DNA from: Polyangium jinanense
Lineage (GTDB): Bacteria > Myxococcota > Polyangia > Polyangiales > Polyangiaceae
Reading direction: 5' to 3'
Assembly: GCF_028435365.1 (NCBI RefSeq)
Contig: NZ_JAGTJJ010000015.1
Location: forward strand, 124,001-188,000
DNA: 64,000 nt
A program made the translations under genes and the position numbers. The first letter of the stretch is position 1; every line of letters starts with the position of its first letter. The notes beneath the pieces are model-generated. The model ran no database searches, was not told the DNA's origin, and worked only from the letters and a program-made list of their open reading frames with translations. This document shows, piece by piece, positions 8,706 through 18,168 of this stretch.

Positions 8706-9917
8706 ATGAACGACGAATCAAAACGCTGGAAGAGCGCGCGGCTCGCGCTCGCCCTCGCGATCGGCGCGAGCTTGATGATGGTCGCGTGCAGCGACGACTC
8801 GAACGGGAGCGGCGGCAACGGCGGCACCGGTGGAAGCGGTGGCAGCGGCGGCAGCGGCGGCAGCGGCGGCGCGGGCGGTGGCGGCAGCAGCGCGTGCCTC
8901 GACCCTGCGACGTACGCGGATCTTTTCACCGTGAAGGACACGGGGTTCTGCGTCGTCGGGCTGTACGAATCCGACGTGGTCATTGGCTCGCCCTCGACGT
9001 GGGGCAGGCACGGCGGCCCGGTCGCGGTGAGCGCCGCGCCCGCGCCCGGCTCCGTGACGATCGAGCGCCTCACGCCGCCCGAGGGCGCCACGGGCAAGCT
9101 CACGATCACGAAGGCCGACGTCGACACGAAGATCCCGGCGATGACGTTCCTTGGGGCTCAAGCGATCGACCTGCCCTTCTTCGGCTGGACGGTCGTCTCG
9201 TACACGGCCTCCGATCTCACGGGCGAGATCATCCTGCTCGACGACACGACCGTCGCGACGCGTTACCCGGTGAACGGGTTCTACGCGGGCGTCGGCGTGG
9301 GCGACGGGACGCTCGGGCGGCTGATCTACACGGGGATCTCGCCCGTGAACGACGCCGCGACGAAGACGAACGCGCTCTACGCGGCGGACGCCTGCGGCAC
9401 CGTAGCGTCGATGCCGAGGCTCGTGCCCGATGGCGACGCGACGTGCGGCGCGCCGATCGCAGTCGATACATTCGGCGTCGCGTCCGGACCGCTCGCCGCG
9501 GATCACGCGGGCAACGTGTTCGTGGTGATGTCGGAGGCGAGCGGTGATCAAGAAGCGCGCGGCTACGCGGCAGAGAAGGTCGCGCGGGGCACGGGGCCGA
9601 CCGCTGGCGCGTCGCTCTTCAAGCTGCCGGGTTATGCGGGCAGCCTCGCCGCGATCAGCCCCGGGGCCGACGACGCCGGCGTGCTCGCGTTCCAGCCCGT
9701 CGATGGAACGACGTTCGACTCGCTCGACGTCGTCGCGCAGCGCTACCGCGTGGAAAACGGGGCCGTCGTGGCCGAGGGCACGCCCGGCGTGTTCCTCTCG
9801 GCGGCCACGGCCGGCACGTCGCTCCCCTTCTTCACGGACGACGAGGATCGGATCTGGGTGGTCGGTCAACGCGGAAGCGACACCACGGTCCTCGCGGTCG
9901 TGGCCCGCGTCCCCTGA
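8706..9917 (+). CDS. Riboswitch-controlled lipoprotein of unknown function
   Basis: A 403-residue exported protein: basic N-terminus, hydrophobic core (LALALAIGASLMMV), lipobox VAC at residue 28, then an Asn/Gly/Ser linker of repeated GGSGG units (about 32-60). The rest has no family I recognise. Its alternating short hydrophobic strands and DDEDRIWVVGQ-type segments suggest a beta-propeller or beta-sandwich. GGAG lies 7 bases before the ATG. The cobalamin riboswitch upstream implies a role linked to B12 supply, such as surface capture or a B12-independent substitute. No TonB receptor or ABC transporter is adjacent, and no B12-binding motif is visible. Confidence 0.82.
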   Translation: MNDESKRWKSARLALALAIGASLMMVACSDDSNGSGGNGGTGGSGGSGGSGGSGGAGGGGSSACLDPATYADLFTVKDTGFCVVGLYESDVVIGSPSTWGRHGGPVAVSAAPAPGSVTIERLTPPEGATGKLTITKADVDTKIPAMTFLGAQAIDLPFFGWTVVSYTASDLTGEIILLDDTTVATRYPVNGFYAGVGVGDGTLGRLIYTGISPVNDAATKTNALYAADACGTVASMPRLVPDGDATCGAPIAVDTFGVASGPLAADHAGNVFVVMSEASGDQEARGYAAEKVARGTGPTAGASLFKLPGYAGSLAAISPGADDAGVLAFQPVDGTTFDSLDVVAQRYRVENGAVVAEGTPGVFLSAATAGTSLPFFTDDEDRIWVVGQRGSDTTVLAVVARVP

Positions 9918-10070
9918 TCCCCTGCGGATCCCGTTCCAGGTGGTAGCCCGGGAGACCATGCGACCGAACGCGGCCGGCGTGGTCTCTCGGCATCTGCACG
10001 TCGGGGGGATGTATCTCCGCGACAGGGCGTGATAATCGAGGCATGACGGGGTTCCCCCATGGGAGGCGCC

Positions 10071-10691
10071 ATGAACTTCCTCGAGCCCGACACCGATCGC
10101 GTCGTCCGCGTGAGCATCGACGCCTTCCTCGAGGGAAGGCTGCGCCCCGACGTGTCCGGCGATCGGGTCTTCGAGACGAAGAACAGCCGGTATCGCCTGA
10201 AGGCCGGCAAGCTCGTGGCCGCGACGTCGTCGCAACTCGTGGGCTCGGAGCTCGTCGGGTGGCTCGTCGACGAGGAGTCCGACAAGGCGCGTGTCTTGCC
10301 GCGCTGGTCGCCCGGCGCGCGCGCGGTCCTGCTCGTCAAGCGGCTCGGCCGGCACATCGTGGTCACCTCGGCGACGCTCATGATGGAGGTCGACGGTGTG
10401 CTCGTGGAGGGCTCCGACACGCGCCCGCTGTCCCCGGGCAAGGTGAGCACGCCTGCGATGCTCGCCGTGACTCCGCCTTCCGCGCAGGTCCCGATGATCC
10501 CCAAGGCCGCGGCCATGCCGAGCGGCGTCGGGATGGCGATCCCGCTCCCGGATCTCACCGCGGCCGACGCGCCGGCTTCCGCGCCGCGCGCGCCCATCAA
10601 CCCTTCGACGCCGCCGCCGGGCCCGGGTCCTGCATCGGGGCAGGTCGTTCCGTCGACGCCGACGCCCCCTGGACGAACCTCCCTCGGCTGA
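10071..10691 (+). CDS. Hypothetical protein with proline-rich C-terminal tail
   Basis: A 206-residue protein I do not recognise. The first 110 residues look like a folded alpha/beta unit (VVRVSIDAFLEG, ARAVLLVKRLGRHIVVTSAT). The last 90 are an Ala/Pro-rich, probably disordered tail. There is no signal peptide or membrane segment. I chose the ATG at 10071 because GGGAGG lies 5 bases upstream; an in-frame ATG at 10059 would contain that site. It precedes a Ser/Thr kinase gene on the same strand by about 126 bases, so the two may be linked, but nothing shows this. Confidence 0.7.
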   Translation: MNFLEPDTDRVVRVSIDAFLEGRLRPDVSGDRVFETKNSRYRLKAGKLVAATSSQLVGSELVGWLVDEESDKARVLPRWSPGARAVLLVKRLGRHIVVTSATLMMEVDGVLVEGSDTRPLSPGKVSTPAMLAVTPPSAQVPMIPKAAAMPSGVGMAIPLPDLTAADAPASAPRAPINPSTPPPGPGPASGQVVPSTPTPPGRTSLG

Positions 10692-10817
10692 TCACCTGGG
10701 CCCCCTCACCGGGGCGAGTGGTCAGCACAATTGACACAAGAGCGCGCGACCGGCAGACTTTTCGCGCAACCGGAGCGTGCCTTAGGGGGCCGCCGCTCGC
10801 CGAGGATCCAAAACCCG

Positions 10818-12530
10818 ATGGCCCAGGTTCCACATATGGGCGCGTCCCGACAAGACCAGCAGGCGGAGGGCGTCGATGACCCGAGGGGGGCCGCGCCGGA
10901 TCCCCTCATCGGGATGACCATCGACGGTCGCTTCAAGATCGTCGGCGTCATCGCCCGCGGTGGCATGGGCAAGGTGTACCGGGCCGAGCAAGCGCCGCTC
11001 GGACGCATCTGCGCCCTCAAGGTCCTCTCCCCGAAGTACGAGGGCGACCGCGATCCGGAGTTCCACAAGCGCTTCTTCCTCGAAGCGTCGATCGCCGCGA
11101 AGCTCACGCACCCGAACACCGTCACCGTGTTCGATTACGGGCAGAGCGACGACATCTATTACATCGCGATGGAGTTCGTCGACGGCAAGACGCTCCACCG
11201 CGTGCTGCGCGAGGAAGGCCCGTTCCCCGAGGGCCGCACCTGCCACATCGCCCGGCAGATCTGTCGCTCGCTGCGCGAGGCGCACCAGATCGGCGTCGTG
11301 CACCGCGATCTCAAGCCGGGCAACGTGCTCCTGACGCAACACGGCGACGAACGGGACAACGTCAAGGTCCTCGACTTCGGCCTCGTCAAGGACGTGACCG
11401 GCGAGGCGGAGGACCTCACGCAGCAAGGCCTGTTCATGGGTTCGCCGAAGTACATGGCGCCCGAGCAGATCGTGGGCGCGGAGGTCTCGGGACGCACCGA
11501 CATCTACTCGCTCGGCGTGATGCTCTACGAGATGCTCTGCGGCAAGGTGCCCTTCGACAAGGGCCCCGGCGTCGGCACGCTCATGGCGCACGTGAACGAC
11601 CTGCCGCCGCCGATGATCCACTACAACCCGAACCTCGCGATCTCCGAGGAGATGGAGGCGATTGTCCTCCGCTGTCTCGAGAAGGATCCGCAGCGTCGCT
11701 TCGGGACCATGGACGAGCTGCTCAGCGCGCTGAAGCGTTGCGGCGGCGGCGTCGAGGAGATGATGACGGGGCCGTACCAGGCCTACGGGCAGTCCGGCGC
11801 GTTCCACCGGCCGCGAAGCCTCGACAGCTTCCCGCCCGGCGACACGACCGGCCTCTCGGGCCCGCTGCGCAGGCTTTCAAGTCCGCCCGGCGACAGCGGC
11901 CCTTCGACGTCGCTCTCGCTCTCCGGCGCGCGTCCCGCGGCGCTCGGGTTCAGCGGCCCGAACACGCTCAGCGATCCGCTCACGGCCTCGCAGCCGATGT
12001 CCCTGCCCGACCCCGACGCGCTCTCCGGCCAGAGCGGCAAGCGTCGGTTCATGTTGATCACGGGCGTCCTCGTGCTCGGCTTCGTGGGCATCATCATCAC
12101 GCTCACGCAGACGCGCGGCTCCGGCGACACGACGGCGAGCAGCGCCTCGCCCGCGACGACGCCGCCGCCCACGCCCACGCAGACCACGCCGCAGGCGCCC
12201 GCGCGTCCGGGCGATCGCGTCGTGCACATCGAGAGTGATCCTTCCGGCGCGAGCGTCATGGAGGGCAGCGAGACGCTCTGCGGCGGCACGCCCTGCGACG
12301 TGACGTTCCGCGGCGCCGGCGCTGCGGCCGACGTCGTGCACAGTCTCACGCTGTCGAAGAAGGGCTACCAGTCGAAGACCATCAAGGTCACGGTCGTCGA
12401 GGAGAAGGTGAAGGTCACGCTCGACGCCACCGCGGGCGCCGTGCGCACCGCGCCCGTCACGACGACGAAGACCGGCGGGAACAAGGATCCGAACTACAAG
12501 CCGGATCCCTACAAAAGTGATCCCTACTGA
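10818..12530 (+). CDS. Transmembrane Ser/Thr protein kinase with C-terminal PEGA domain
   Basis: A 570-residue Hanks-type kinase. The kinase domain (about 37-300) has ARGGMGKV near 46-53, HRDLKPGNV with HRD at 162-164, DFG, and APEQ in the activation segment, so it should be active. A disordered Ser/Pro-rich region follows, then one transmembrane helix at about 411-430 (FMLITGVLVLGFVGIIITL), a Thr/Pro stalk and an extracytoplasmic PEGA domain (VVHIESDPSGASV, then GTPCDVTF) at about 475-545. Its tail repeats Pro-Asp-Pro-Tyr-type motifs. The ATG at 10818 is preferred over one at 10731 because the extra residues look non-coding. Confidence 0.9.
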   Translation: MAQVPHMGASRQDQQAEGVDDPRGAAPDPLIGMTIDGRFKIVGVIARGGMGKVYRAEQAPLGRICALKVLSPKYEGDRDPEFHKRFFLEASIAAKLTHPNTVTVFDYGQSDDIYYIAMEFVDGKTLHRVLREEGPFPEGRTCHIARQICRSLREAHQIGVVHRDLKPGNVLLTQHGDERDNVKVLDFGLVKDVTGEAEDLTQQGLFMGSPKYMAPEQIVGAEVSGRTDIYSLGVMLYEMLCGKVPFDKGPGVGTLMAHVNDLPPPMIHYNPNLAISEEMEAIVLRCLEKDPQRRFGTMDELLSALKRCGGGVEEMMTGPYQAYGQSGAFHRPRSLDSFPPGDTTGLSGPLRRLSSPPGDSGPSTSLSLSGARPAALGFSGPNTLSDPLTASQPMSLPDPDALSGQSGKRRFMLITGVLVLGFVGIIITLTQTRGSGDTTASSASPATTPPPTPTQTTPQAPARPGDRVVHIESDPSGASVMEGSETLCGGTPCDVTFRGAGAAADVVHSLTLSKKGYQSKTIKVTVVEEKVKVTLDATAGAVRTAPVTTTKTGGNKDPNYKPDPYKSDPY

Positions 12531-12607
12531 CGCGCGCGCTTCGCTGAAATGGCGGTGAGGCGTGGTGCCGGCTCGTGTAGAGTGCGGTTTGCCCCCGAGA
12601 AACCGCC

Positions 12608-15241
12608 ATGTCGTCCGAGCCCTCATCCGCCCACCGTGACGCGCCCTCTTCCTCCACGGAGCCACGACGCTCGCGCCCGACGCGCGTGCTCGTCGCGCTC
12701 GCCCTCGCCTTCGCCACCGCCCTCTCCGCGGGCCCCGCGATGGCCGACGCGCGCACCGAGGCGAGGCGGCACTTCCGCGCCGGCATGGAGCTCATCAGCA
12801 AGGGCAACTATCCCGAGGGCATCAAGGAGCTCGAGCGCGCGCAGGAGATCCTTCCGCACCCGAACGTCCTCTTCAACATCGCCCGCGCGCACGCCGAGGC
12901 CGGCAACCTCGAACAGGCCATCAACGCGTACAAGCAGTACGTCGCGTCCGATCCGTCCGACCGCGCCGAGGCTGCGCAGGTCCTGAAGCAGCTCGAAGAG
13001 AAGCTCGCGCTGCAGCGCGCCGAGCAAACGAAGCCCACCGAGCCGCCGAAGACGAACGAGGGCGATACCAAGCCCGGCGACACCAAGCCCGGCGATACGA
13101 AGCCTGGCGACACCAAGCCGAGCGACGCGAAGCCCGGCGACACCACGCCCGGCGACACCAAACCCGGCGACACCAAACCCGGCGATACGAAGCCTGGCGA
13201 CGCGGCGGCGCAGGACGACGTCAACAAGCTCGTCGGCAAGGCGCGCGACGAAGACGTCTACCGCGAGACGGTCATCACGGCCTCGCGTGGCGCCCAGAGC
13301 CCGCTCGACTCGCCGAACTCGACCACGATCATCACGCGGCAGGACATCCGCCTCTCGGGCATCACGCGTATCCCCGAGCTTTTGCGTCGCGTGCCCGGCA
13401 TGGACGTCATGCAAATCACGGGCGGCGATACAAACGCCTCGATACGCGGCTTCAACAGCCGCCTCGCGAACAAGCTGCTCGTGCTCATCAACGGCCAGCG
13501 GCCCGCATACCTCGACATCCTCGGCGCGACGTTCTGGGAGACGCTCTCGATCGACGTCGATCAGATCGAGCGCATCGAGGTCGTGCGTGGCCCGGGCTCC
13601 GCGCTTTACGGCGCGAACGCGTTCGCCGGTGTCGTCAACATCATCACGATCGCGCCGGGCGAGGGACGCACGGGCTTCCGCGTGGGCTACGGCGACAGCG
13701 GCCAGGGCTACGGTTCGGCGTGGGCCACCGGGCGCGACGGCGACCTCGGGTATCGCGCGTCGGTCGGGTACACGCGTTATTCGCGGTGGACCCGCGAGGT
13801 GCAGGACGGCCGAAAGGACATCGTTGTCTTCGATCCGAACCAGAACCTCGGCGCGGAGAACCTGCGTGTCGACATCCGCCTGGCGCAGCGTTTCAAGAAC
13901 AACCGCGAGCTCCAGATCGGCGGTGGCTTCGCGCGCAGCGACATCGACGTCTACGGCATCGGCCCGTTCAACGACTACCGCGCCCGCTTCGACAACTCCG
14001 ACATCACTGCGCTCTTCAAGACCGAAAACTTTTCCGCGCGCGTCTTTTACGCTCGGGTCGCTGCGCAGACCTCGTCGAACCACGACTACTACGGCCACAC
14101 GCTCTTCCCGAGCCAGGCGAACCAGAACGTCGTCGACGCCGAGCTCAACTTCTTCAAGGACGTCACGTGGCCGAAGTCGGTCGAGCACAGCCTCCGCGCC
14201 GGCGCCGCGTACCGCTTGAAGTCGATCACCTGGACGTACCTGCAGGACGACACGCCGATCGAGAACTGGGGCTCGCTCTTCCTCCAGGACACGCTGCGCT
14301 TCGGCAAGCGCGTGCAGCTCGTCGTCTCGGGCCGCGCCGACTACGTGCCCTATCTCGAGACCGTGAAGGTCTCGCCGCGCGGCTCGCTCATCTTCAAGCC
14401 GACCGACCTCCAGTCGATCCGCGTGAGCGCCTCGACCGCGTTCCGCAACACGACCTTCCTCGAGTCGTACCTCGACCTGCCGATCCAGCTTCAGCTCCCG
14501 GGCGTCGAGCTGATCTCGGCGTCACAGCGCTACGAGGACAAGGCCTTCCGGCTCCGGCCCGAGAGCATCATCACGGCCGAGGCGAGCTACCTGAACCAGA
14601 TGAGCGATCGCTTCGAGTTCGAAGCAACCGCCTATTACAACCGCATCACGGATCTGATCGCGCTCGCCGGCGAACGGCCGCTCACGCTGGCGAACCGCGC
14701 CGATGGGCTCGGCGGGCTCAACCCGGAGACGGGCCGCTACACGGTGGGCTTCGGCGGGTGGCTGAACCGCTGCGACATCCAGAACGTGTTCGGCGGCGAG
14801 ATCGGCACACGCGTCTACCCGATCGAGGGCCTCGACATCTTCGCGAACTACGCGCTGAACATGTCCTCGCAGGAGCTACCGGACGGCTGCTCGGCGCCGA
14901 CGGACCAGCGCACGAGCCGGCACAAGATCAACGCCGGCGTCCAGCTCCGCACGAAGCCCGGCATCGACGGCGAGATCACCTTCCACTACCAGTCGGCGCA
15001 GAGCTGGGCCGAGCAGGTCGCCACGCTCTCCGGCATCCAGGTGCAGACCTTCGACGTCCCCGGTTATGCCCTCCTGAACGGGCGCATCGGGTGGCGCTTC
15101 CCGATCGCGAGCACGACCGGCGAGGTCTCGCTCGTCGTGTACAACGCGCTCGCGGGCCTCGCCGACGAAGCGCCGCAGATGCATCCCTTCGGCAACCGCG
15201 TCGGTCGCCGCATCATGGGCTTCTTCCAGCACACGCTGTAG
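12608..15241 (+). CDS. TonB-dependent outer-membrane receptor with N-terminal TPR domain
   Basis: An 877-residue outer-membrane receptor for an unknown ligand. A long signal peptide (residues 1-46, core VLVALALAFATALSAG) is followed by TPR-like helices (about 48-145), a Gly-Asp-Thr-Lys-Pro repeat linker (152-196), a plug domain (about 215-350: ETVITASRGAQSPLDSPNST, GFNSRLANKLLVLINGQRP, RIEVVRGPGSALYGANAFAG) and a beta-barrel to the C-terminus. The periplasmic TPR before the plug is unusual, since these receptors normally begin with a TonB box. The box may lie in RETVITAS. The gene ends 9 bases before the nuclease gene, so the two may be co-transcribed. Confidence 0.9.
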   Translation: MSSEPSSAHRDAPSSSTEPRRSRPTRVLVALALAFATALSAGPAMADARTEARRHFRAGMELISKGNYPEGIKELERAQEILPHPNVLFNIARAHAEAGNLEQAINAYKQYVASDPSDRAEAAQVLKQLEEKLALQRAEQTKPTEPPKTNEGDTKPGDTKPGDTKPGDTKPSDAKPGDTTPGDTKPGDTKPGDTKPGDAAAQDDVNKLVGKARDEDVYRETVITASRGAQSPLDSPNSTTIITRQDIRLSGITRIPELLRRVPGMDVMQITGGDTNASIRGFNSRLANKLLVLINGQRPAYLDILGATFWETLSIDVDQIERIEVVRGPGSALYGANAFAGVVNIITIAPGEGRTGFRVGYGDSGQGYGSAWATGRDGDLGYRASVGYTRYSRWTREVQDGRKDIVVFDPNQNLGAENLRVDIRLAQRFKNNRELQIGGGFARSDIDVYGIGPFNDYRARFDNSDITALFKTENFSARVFYARVAAQTSSNHDYYGHTLFPSQANQNVVDAELNFFKDVTWPKSVEHSLRAGAAYRLKSITWTYLQDDTPIENWGSLFLQDTLRFGKRVQLVVSGRADYVPYLETVKVSPRGSLIFKPTDLQSIRVSASTAFRNTTFLESYLDLPIQLQLPGVELISASQRYEDKAFRLRPESIITAEASYLNQMSDRFEFEATAYYNRITDLIALAGERPLTLANRADGLGGLNPETGRYTVGFGGWLNRCDIQNVFGGEIGTRVYPIEGLDIFANYALNMSSQELPDGCSAPTDQRTSRHKINAGVQLRTKPGIDGEITFHYQSAQSWAEQVATLSGIQVQTFDVPGYALLNGRIGWRFPIASTTGEVSLVVYNALAGLADEAPQMHPFGNRVGRRIMGFFQHTL
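13061..13195 (+). repeat. 15-bp tandem repeat encoding Gly-Asp-Thr-Lys-Pro units
   Basis: Nine in-frame 15-base units with consensus GGCGACACCAAGCCC, plus a partial tenth. They encode GDTKP with two variants, SDAKP and GDTTP. The units differ mostly at third positions (GAT/GAC, ACC/ACG, CCC/CCT). This linker joins the TPR and plug domains of the TonB-dependent receptor. It probably forms an extended periplasmic spacer of variable length. Confidence 0.92.
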
Positions 15242-15250
15242 AGGTTTCGC

Positions 15251-16654
15251 GTGGACATCCAGTTCGTCGGCGCGGCGCAGACCGTCACCGGCTCGATGCA
15301 CGTCGTCCGCACGGAGCACGCCACCGTGCTGCTCGATTGCGGCTTGTTCCAGGGGCGGCGGCGCGAGTCGTTCGAGTACAACCGCCGCCTGCGCGTGCCC
15401 GCGCGCGAGATCTCGGCGGTGGTGCTCTCCCACGCGCACATCGATCATTCGGGCGCGCTGCCGATGCTCGCGAAAAACGGCTTCGACGGGCTCGTGTATG
15501 CGACGCCGGCGACGCGGGATCTCGCGGCGCTCATGCTCCGCGACGCGGCGGCGATCCAGCAGGCCGATGCGCGCTACCTGAACAAGCAATCCGTGCGGGA
15601 GGGCCGCGAGGACGAGCTCGTCGAACCCATCTACGGCGAGGAGGACGTGCTCGACGCGATCTCGCGGTTCGTCTCCGTCCCCTACCACCGCTCGATATCG
15701 ATCGCGGACGGCGTGCGCCTGACCTTCTTCGACGCCGGGCACGTGCTCGGCAGCGCGATCACGGTGCTCGACCTCGAAGAGCGCGGGAAGAAGCGGCGTC
15801 TCGTGTTCACTGGGGATCTCGGCCGCGCCGGGCGGCCCATCCTGCGGGATCCCGAGGTCCCCGAGGGCACCGACGTCCTCGTCACCGAGAGCACGTACGG
15901 CGATCGGCTGCACGACGGCGTCGACAAGATGGAGGACGATCTCGCACGCGTGGTCACGCGAACGGTCGCGCGGGGCGGCCAGGTTTTCATCCCCTCGTTC
16001 GCGCTCGAGCGCGCGCAGGAGGTGATCTTCGCGCTGAAGAAGCTGCGCAAGGCCGGGCAGATCCCGCGCGTGCCGGTCTACGTCGACTCGCCGCTCACGG
16101 TCCGCATCACGGACGTCTTCAAGCTCCACCCCGAGTGTTACGACGCCGAAGCGCGGGAGCTCCTCCGCGGCACGGACACGCCCTTCGACTTCGAGGACCT
16201 CGAGTACATCGAGGACAAGGAGCGCAGCAAGGAACTTGGCGGCGAAGGCAGCGCGATCGTCATCTCGGCGAGCGGCATGTGCGAGGCCGGCCGGATCCTC
16301 CATCACCTGAAGAACGGCGTGGAGGATCCGCGGAACACCGTGCTGATCGTGGGCTACCAGGCGCAACACACGCTCGGCCGGAGGCTCGTGGAGAGACGCG
16401 CGCGCGTCCGGATCTTCGGCGTCGAGCGCGAGCGGCGCGCGGACGTCGTGGTCCTGAACGGCTTCAGCGCGCACGCCGATCAGCGGGATCTCGTGGCCTA
16501 CGCGGACGCGTGCCGCGCGCGGGGGCCGGCCGGGACGATCGCGCTCGTGCACGGCGAGCCGCAGCCGCAACGCGTGCTCGCCGACAAGATGCGCGACCGG
16601 GGACACGGCTCGATCGTGATCCCGGCGCCGAACGACAGGCTCGAGATCGTTTGA
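15251..16654 (+). CDS. MBL-fold beta-CASP ribonuclease (CPSF/YSH1-like)
   Basis: A 467-residue cytoplasmic metallo-beta-lactamase-fold protein of the beta-CASP group, which processes RNA. The zinc-binding HxHxDH motif is SHAHIDHSG at about 59-67. DAGHVLGSA and GDLG follow, then the beta-CASP insert (RAQEVIFALKKLRKAG, VYVDSPL) and SGMCEAGRILHHLK. The C-terminal NGFSAHADQRDL and LVHGEPQPQ are the expected closing motifs. The start is GTG with no strong ribosome-binding site. Its length matches bacterial members. The exact substrate cannot be read from sequence. Confidence 0.9.
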   Translation: MDIQFVGAAQTVTGSMHVVRTEHATVLLDCGLFQGRRRESFEYNRRLRVPAREISAVVLSHAHIDHSGALPMLAKNGFDGLVYATPATRDLAALMLRDAAAIQQADARYLNKQSVREGREDELVEPIYGEEDVLDAISRFVSVPYHRSISIADGVRLTFFDAGHVLGSAITVLDLEERGKKRRLVFTGDLGRAGRPILRDPEVPEGTDVLVTESTYGDRLHDGVDKMEDDLARVVTRTVARGGQVFIPSFALERAQEVIFALKKLRKAGQIPRVPVYVDSPLTVRITDVFKLHPECYDAEARELLRGTDTPFDFEDLEYIEDKERSKELGGEGSAIVISASGMCEAGRILHHLKNGVEDPRNTVLIVGYQAQHTLGRRLVERRARVRIFGVERERRADVVVLNGFSAHADQRDLVAYADACRARGPAGTIALVHGEPQPQRVLADKMRDRGHGSIVIPAPNDRLEIV

Positions 16655-16657
16655 GGG

Positions 16658-18061
16658 TCAACCTTTCACGGCGTGCACGATCGCCGCGGTGAGTGGCGCG
16701 TCCTCGCCGTCGAGCAAGGTGCGCACGTCGAAGAGGATCCGGCCTTCCTGCACGCGCGGCAGGACCGGCGGATCTCCCGCGCGCAGGCGCTCCGCGATCG
16801 CTGCGAGCGCGCCGCCCGTCGCTTCGAGCGCCACGCCAAACGAAGGCAGCGGCTCCTCGGCGCACGCGCCTCCCCCCACGGCGCCCCCGAGCTCCACGAC
16901 GGACGACGTCACGCCCTTTTGCGCGAGCTCGACCTGAATCCGCTCGGCCCGCGCGCGCACGGCGGAGAGCGGCGCGCGCAACGCGGCCAGGGTCGGGATC
17001 GCGTCGAGGTCATCTTCGAGGTACGCGGCGAGCGTCGCTTCGAGCGCGACCAGCGGCAGCCGGCCGAGGCGCAATGCGCGCGCCAGCGGATCTTTCCGGC
17101 ATGCCGCGACGAGATCGGCGCGCCCTACGATCGCCCCCCCCTGCGGCCCGCCGAGCACTTTGTCGGTGCTGAAACAAACCACGTCGGATCCCGCCTCGAC
17201 CGAGCTCCGTACGCTTGGCTCACCCGAAAGCCCGATCGGCTCGAGATCCACGATCGCGCCGCCGCCGAGATCCTCCAGCAAGAGCACCTTCCGCTCGCGC
17301 GCGAGCGCTGCGAGCGCCCGATGCTCCGGCCGCTCGACGAAGCCCACCTGCCGGAAATTTCCTTGATGCACGCGCAGGATCGCCGCCGCGTCGGGCGCCG
17401 CATCCAGCGCGCGCGCATAGTCCGCGATGCGCGTTTTGTTCGTCGTCCCCACCTCGACGAGCCGCGCGCCCGATCGCGCCATCACCTCGGGCACACGGAA
17501 CCCTCCGCCGATCTCCACGAGCTCGCCGCGCGACACCACGACGGGCCGACCCGCCGCGAGCGCGCCCAGCATCAAGAGCACGGCCGCGGCGTTGTTGTTC
17601 ACGACGAGCGCCGCCTCCGCGCCCGAGAGCTCAGAGAGCGCGTCCTCGGCGAACGCGCCGCGACGCCCGCGCCGGCCCGTCGCGAGATCGATCTCGATCG
17701 ACGTGTACCCCGCGGCCGAGTTCGCGAGCGCCTCGGCCACGCGCCCGCCGAGCGGGGCGCGTCCGAGGTTCGTGTGCAACACGACGCCCGTCGCGTTGAT
17801 CACCCGCCGCGCGCGCGTCCGGAGCGTTCGTTCGGCGTGCGCCGCAACGCAGAGCGCCACGTCCTCCACGGAGGGACACGGCGCGCCGCCGCGCACGGCT
17901 TCACGTGCTTCGTCGAGAAATCGCCGCACGAGACGCGTCAACGTGGCGGTGCCGAGCTTGCGCTTGGCCTCTGCGAGGGACGGATTCGCGAGGACACGGT
18001 CCACCCGTGGGATGCCCCGCAGATCCACGCTCCCTGTCCCTCGCGTTTCCTCCTCGCCCAT
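16658..18061 (-). CDS. selA: L-seryl-tRNA(Sec) selenium transferase
   Basis: SelA is a PLP enzyme that converts Ser-tRNA(Sec) to Sec-tRNA(Sec). The 467 residues have the family N-terminal domain (VDRVLANPSLAEAKR), the INATGVVLHTNLGRAPL segment, NNNAAAVLL, VGTTNKTRIADY, and the PLP-lysine motif STDKVLGGPQGG. Length and order match bacterial SelA. The gene ends 3 bases from the convergent nuclease gene. No selB, selD or tRNA-Sec is recognisable nearby, so the rest of the pathway must be elsewhere. Its presence means UGA may encode selenocysteine in this genome. Confidence 0.95.
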   Translation of the reverse strand: MGEEETRGTGSVDLRGIPRVDRVLANPSLAEAKRKLGTATLTRLVRRFLDEAREAVRGGAPCPSVEDVALCVAAHAERTLRTRARRVINATGVVLHTNLGRAPLGGRVAEALANSAAGYTSIEIDLATGRRGRRGAFAEDALSELSGAEAALVVNNNAAAVLLMLGALAAGRPVVVSRGELVEIGGGFRVPEVMARSGARLVEVGTTNKTRIADYARALDAAPDAAAILRVHQGNFRQVGFVERPEHRALAALARERKVLLLEDLGGGAIVDLEPIGLSGEPSVRSSVEAGSDVVCFSTDKVLGGPQGGAIVGRADLVAACRKDPLARALRLGRLPLVALEATLAAYLEDDLDAIPTLAALRAPLSAVRARAERIQVELAQKGVTSSVVELGGAVGGGACAEEPLPSFGVALEATGGALAAIAERLRAGDPPVLPRVQEGRILFDVRTLLDGEDAPLTAAIVHAVKG

Positions 18062-18168
18062 CGGCTGCTACATCTACCTGCTCTCCGCTCCTTCTCCCGT
18101 ACTTTTTGCGCACACACACTTACGCGGCCTCGCCAGAAACCGCGCCGCGCGGGGCCGATGAGGAGACG

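Noticed and set aside
8576..9547. Protein starting at the ATG just after the B12 box
   Set aside because: Arg-rich product without a ribosome-binding site; overlaps the lipoprotein gene in another frame.
13720..16692. Plus-strand frame running across the TonB receptor and nuclease genes
   Set aside because: Crosses two well-supported genes out of frame; Arg/Pro-rich shadow.
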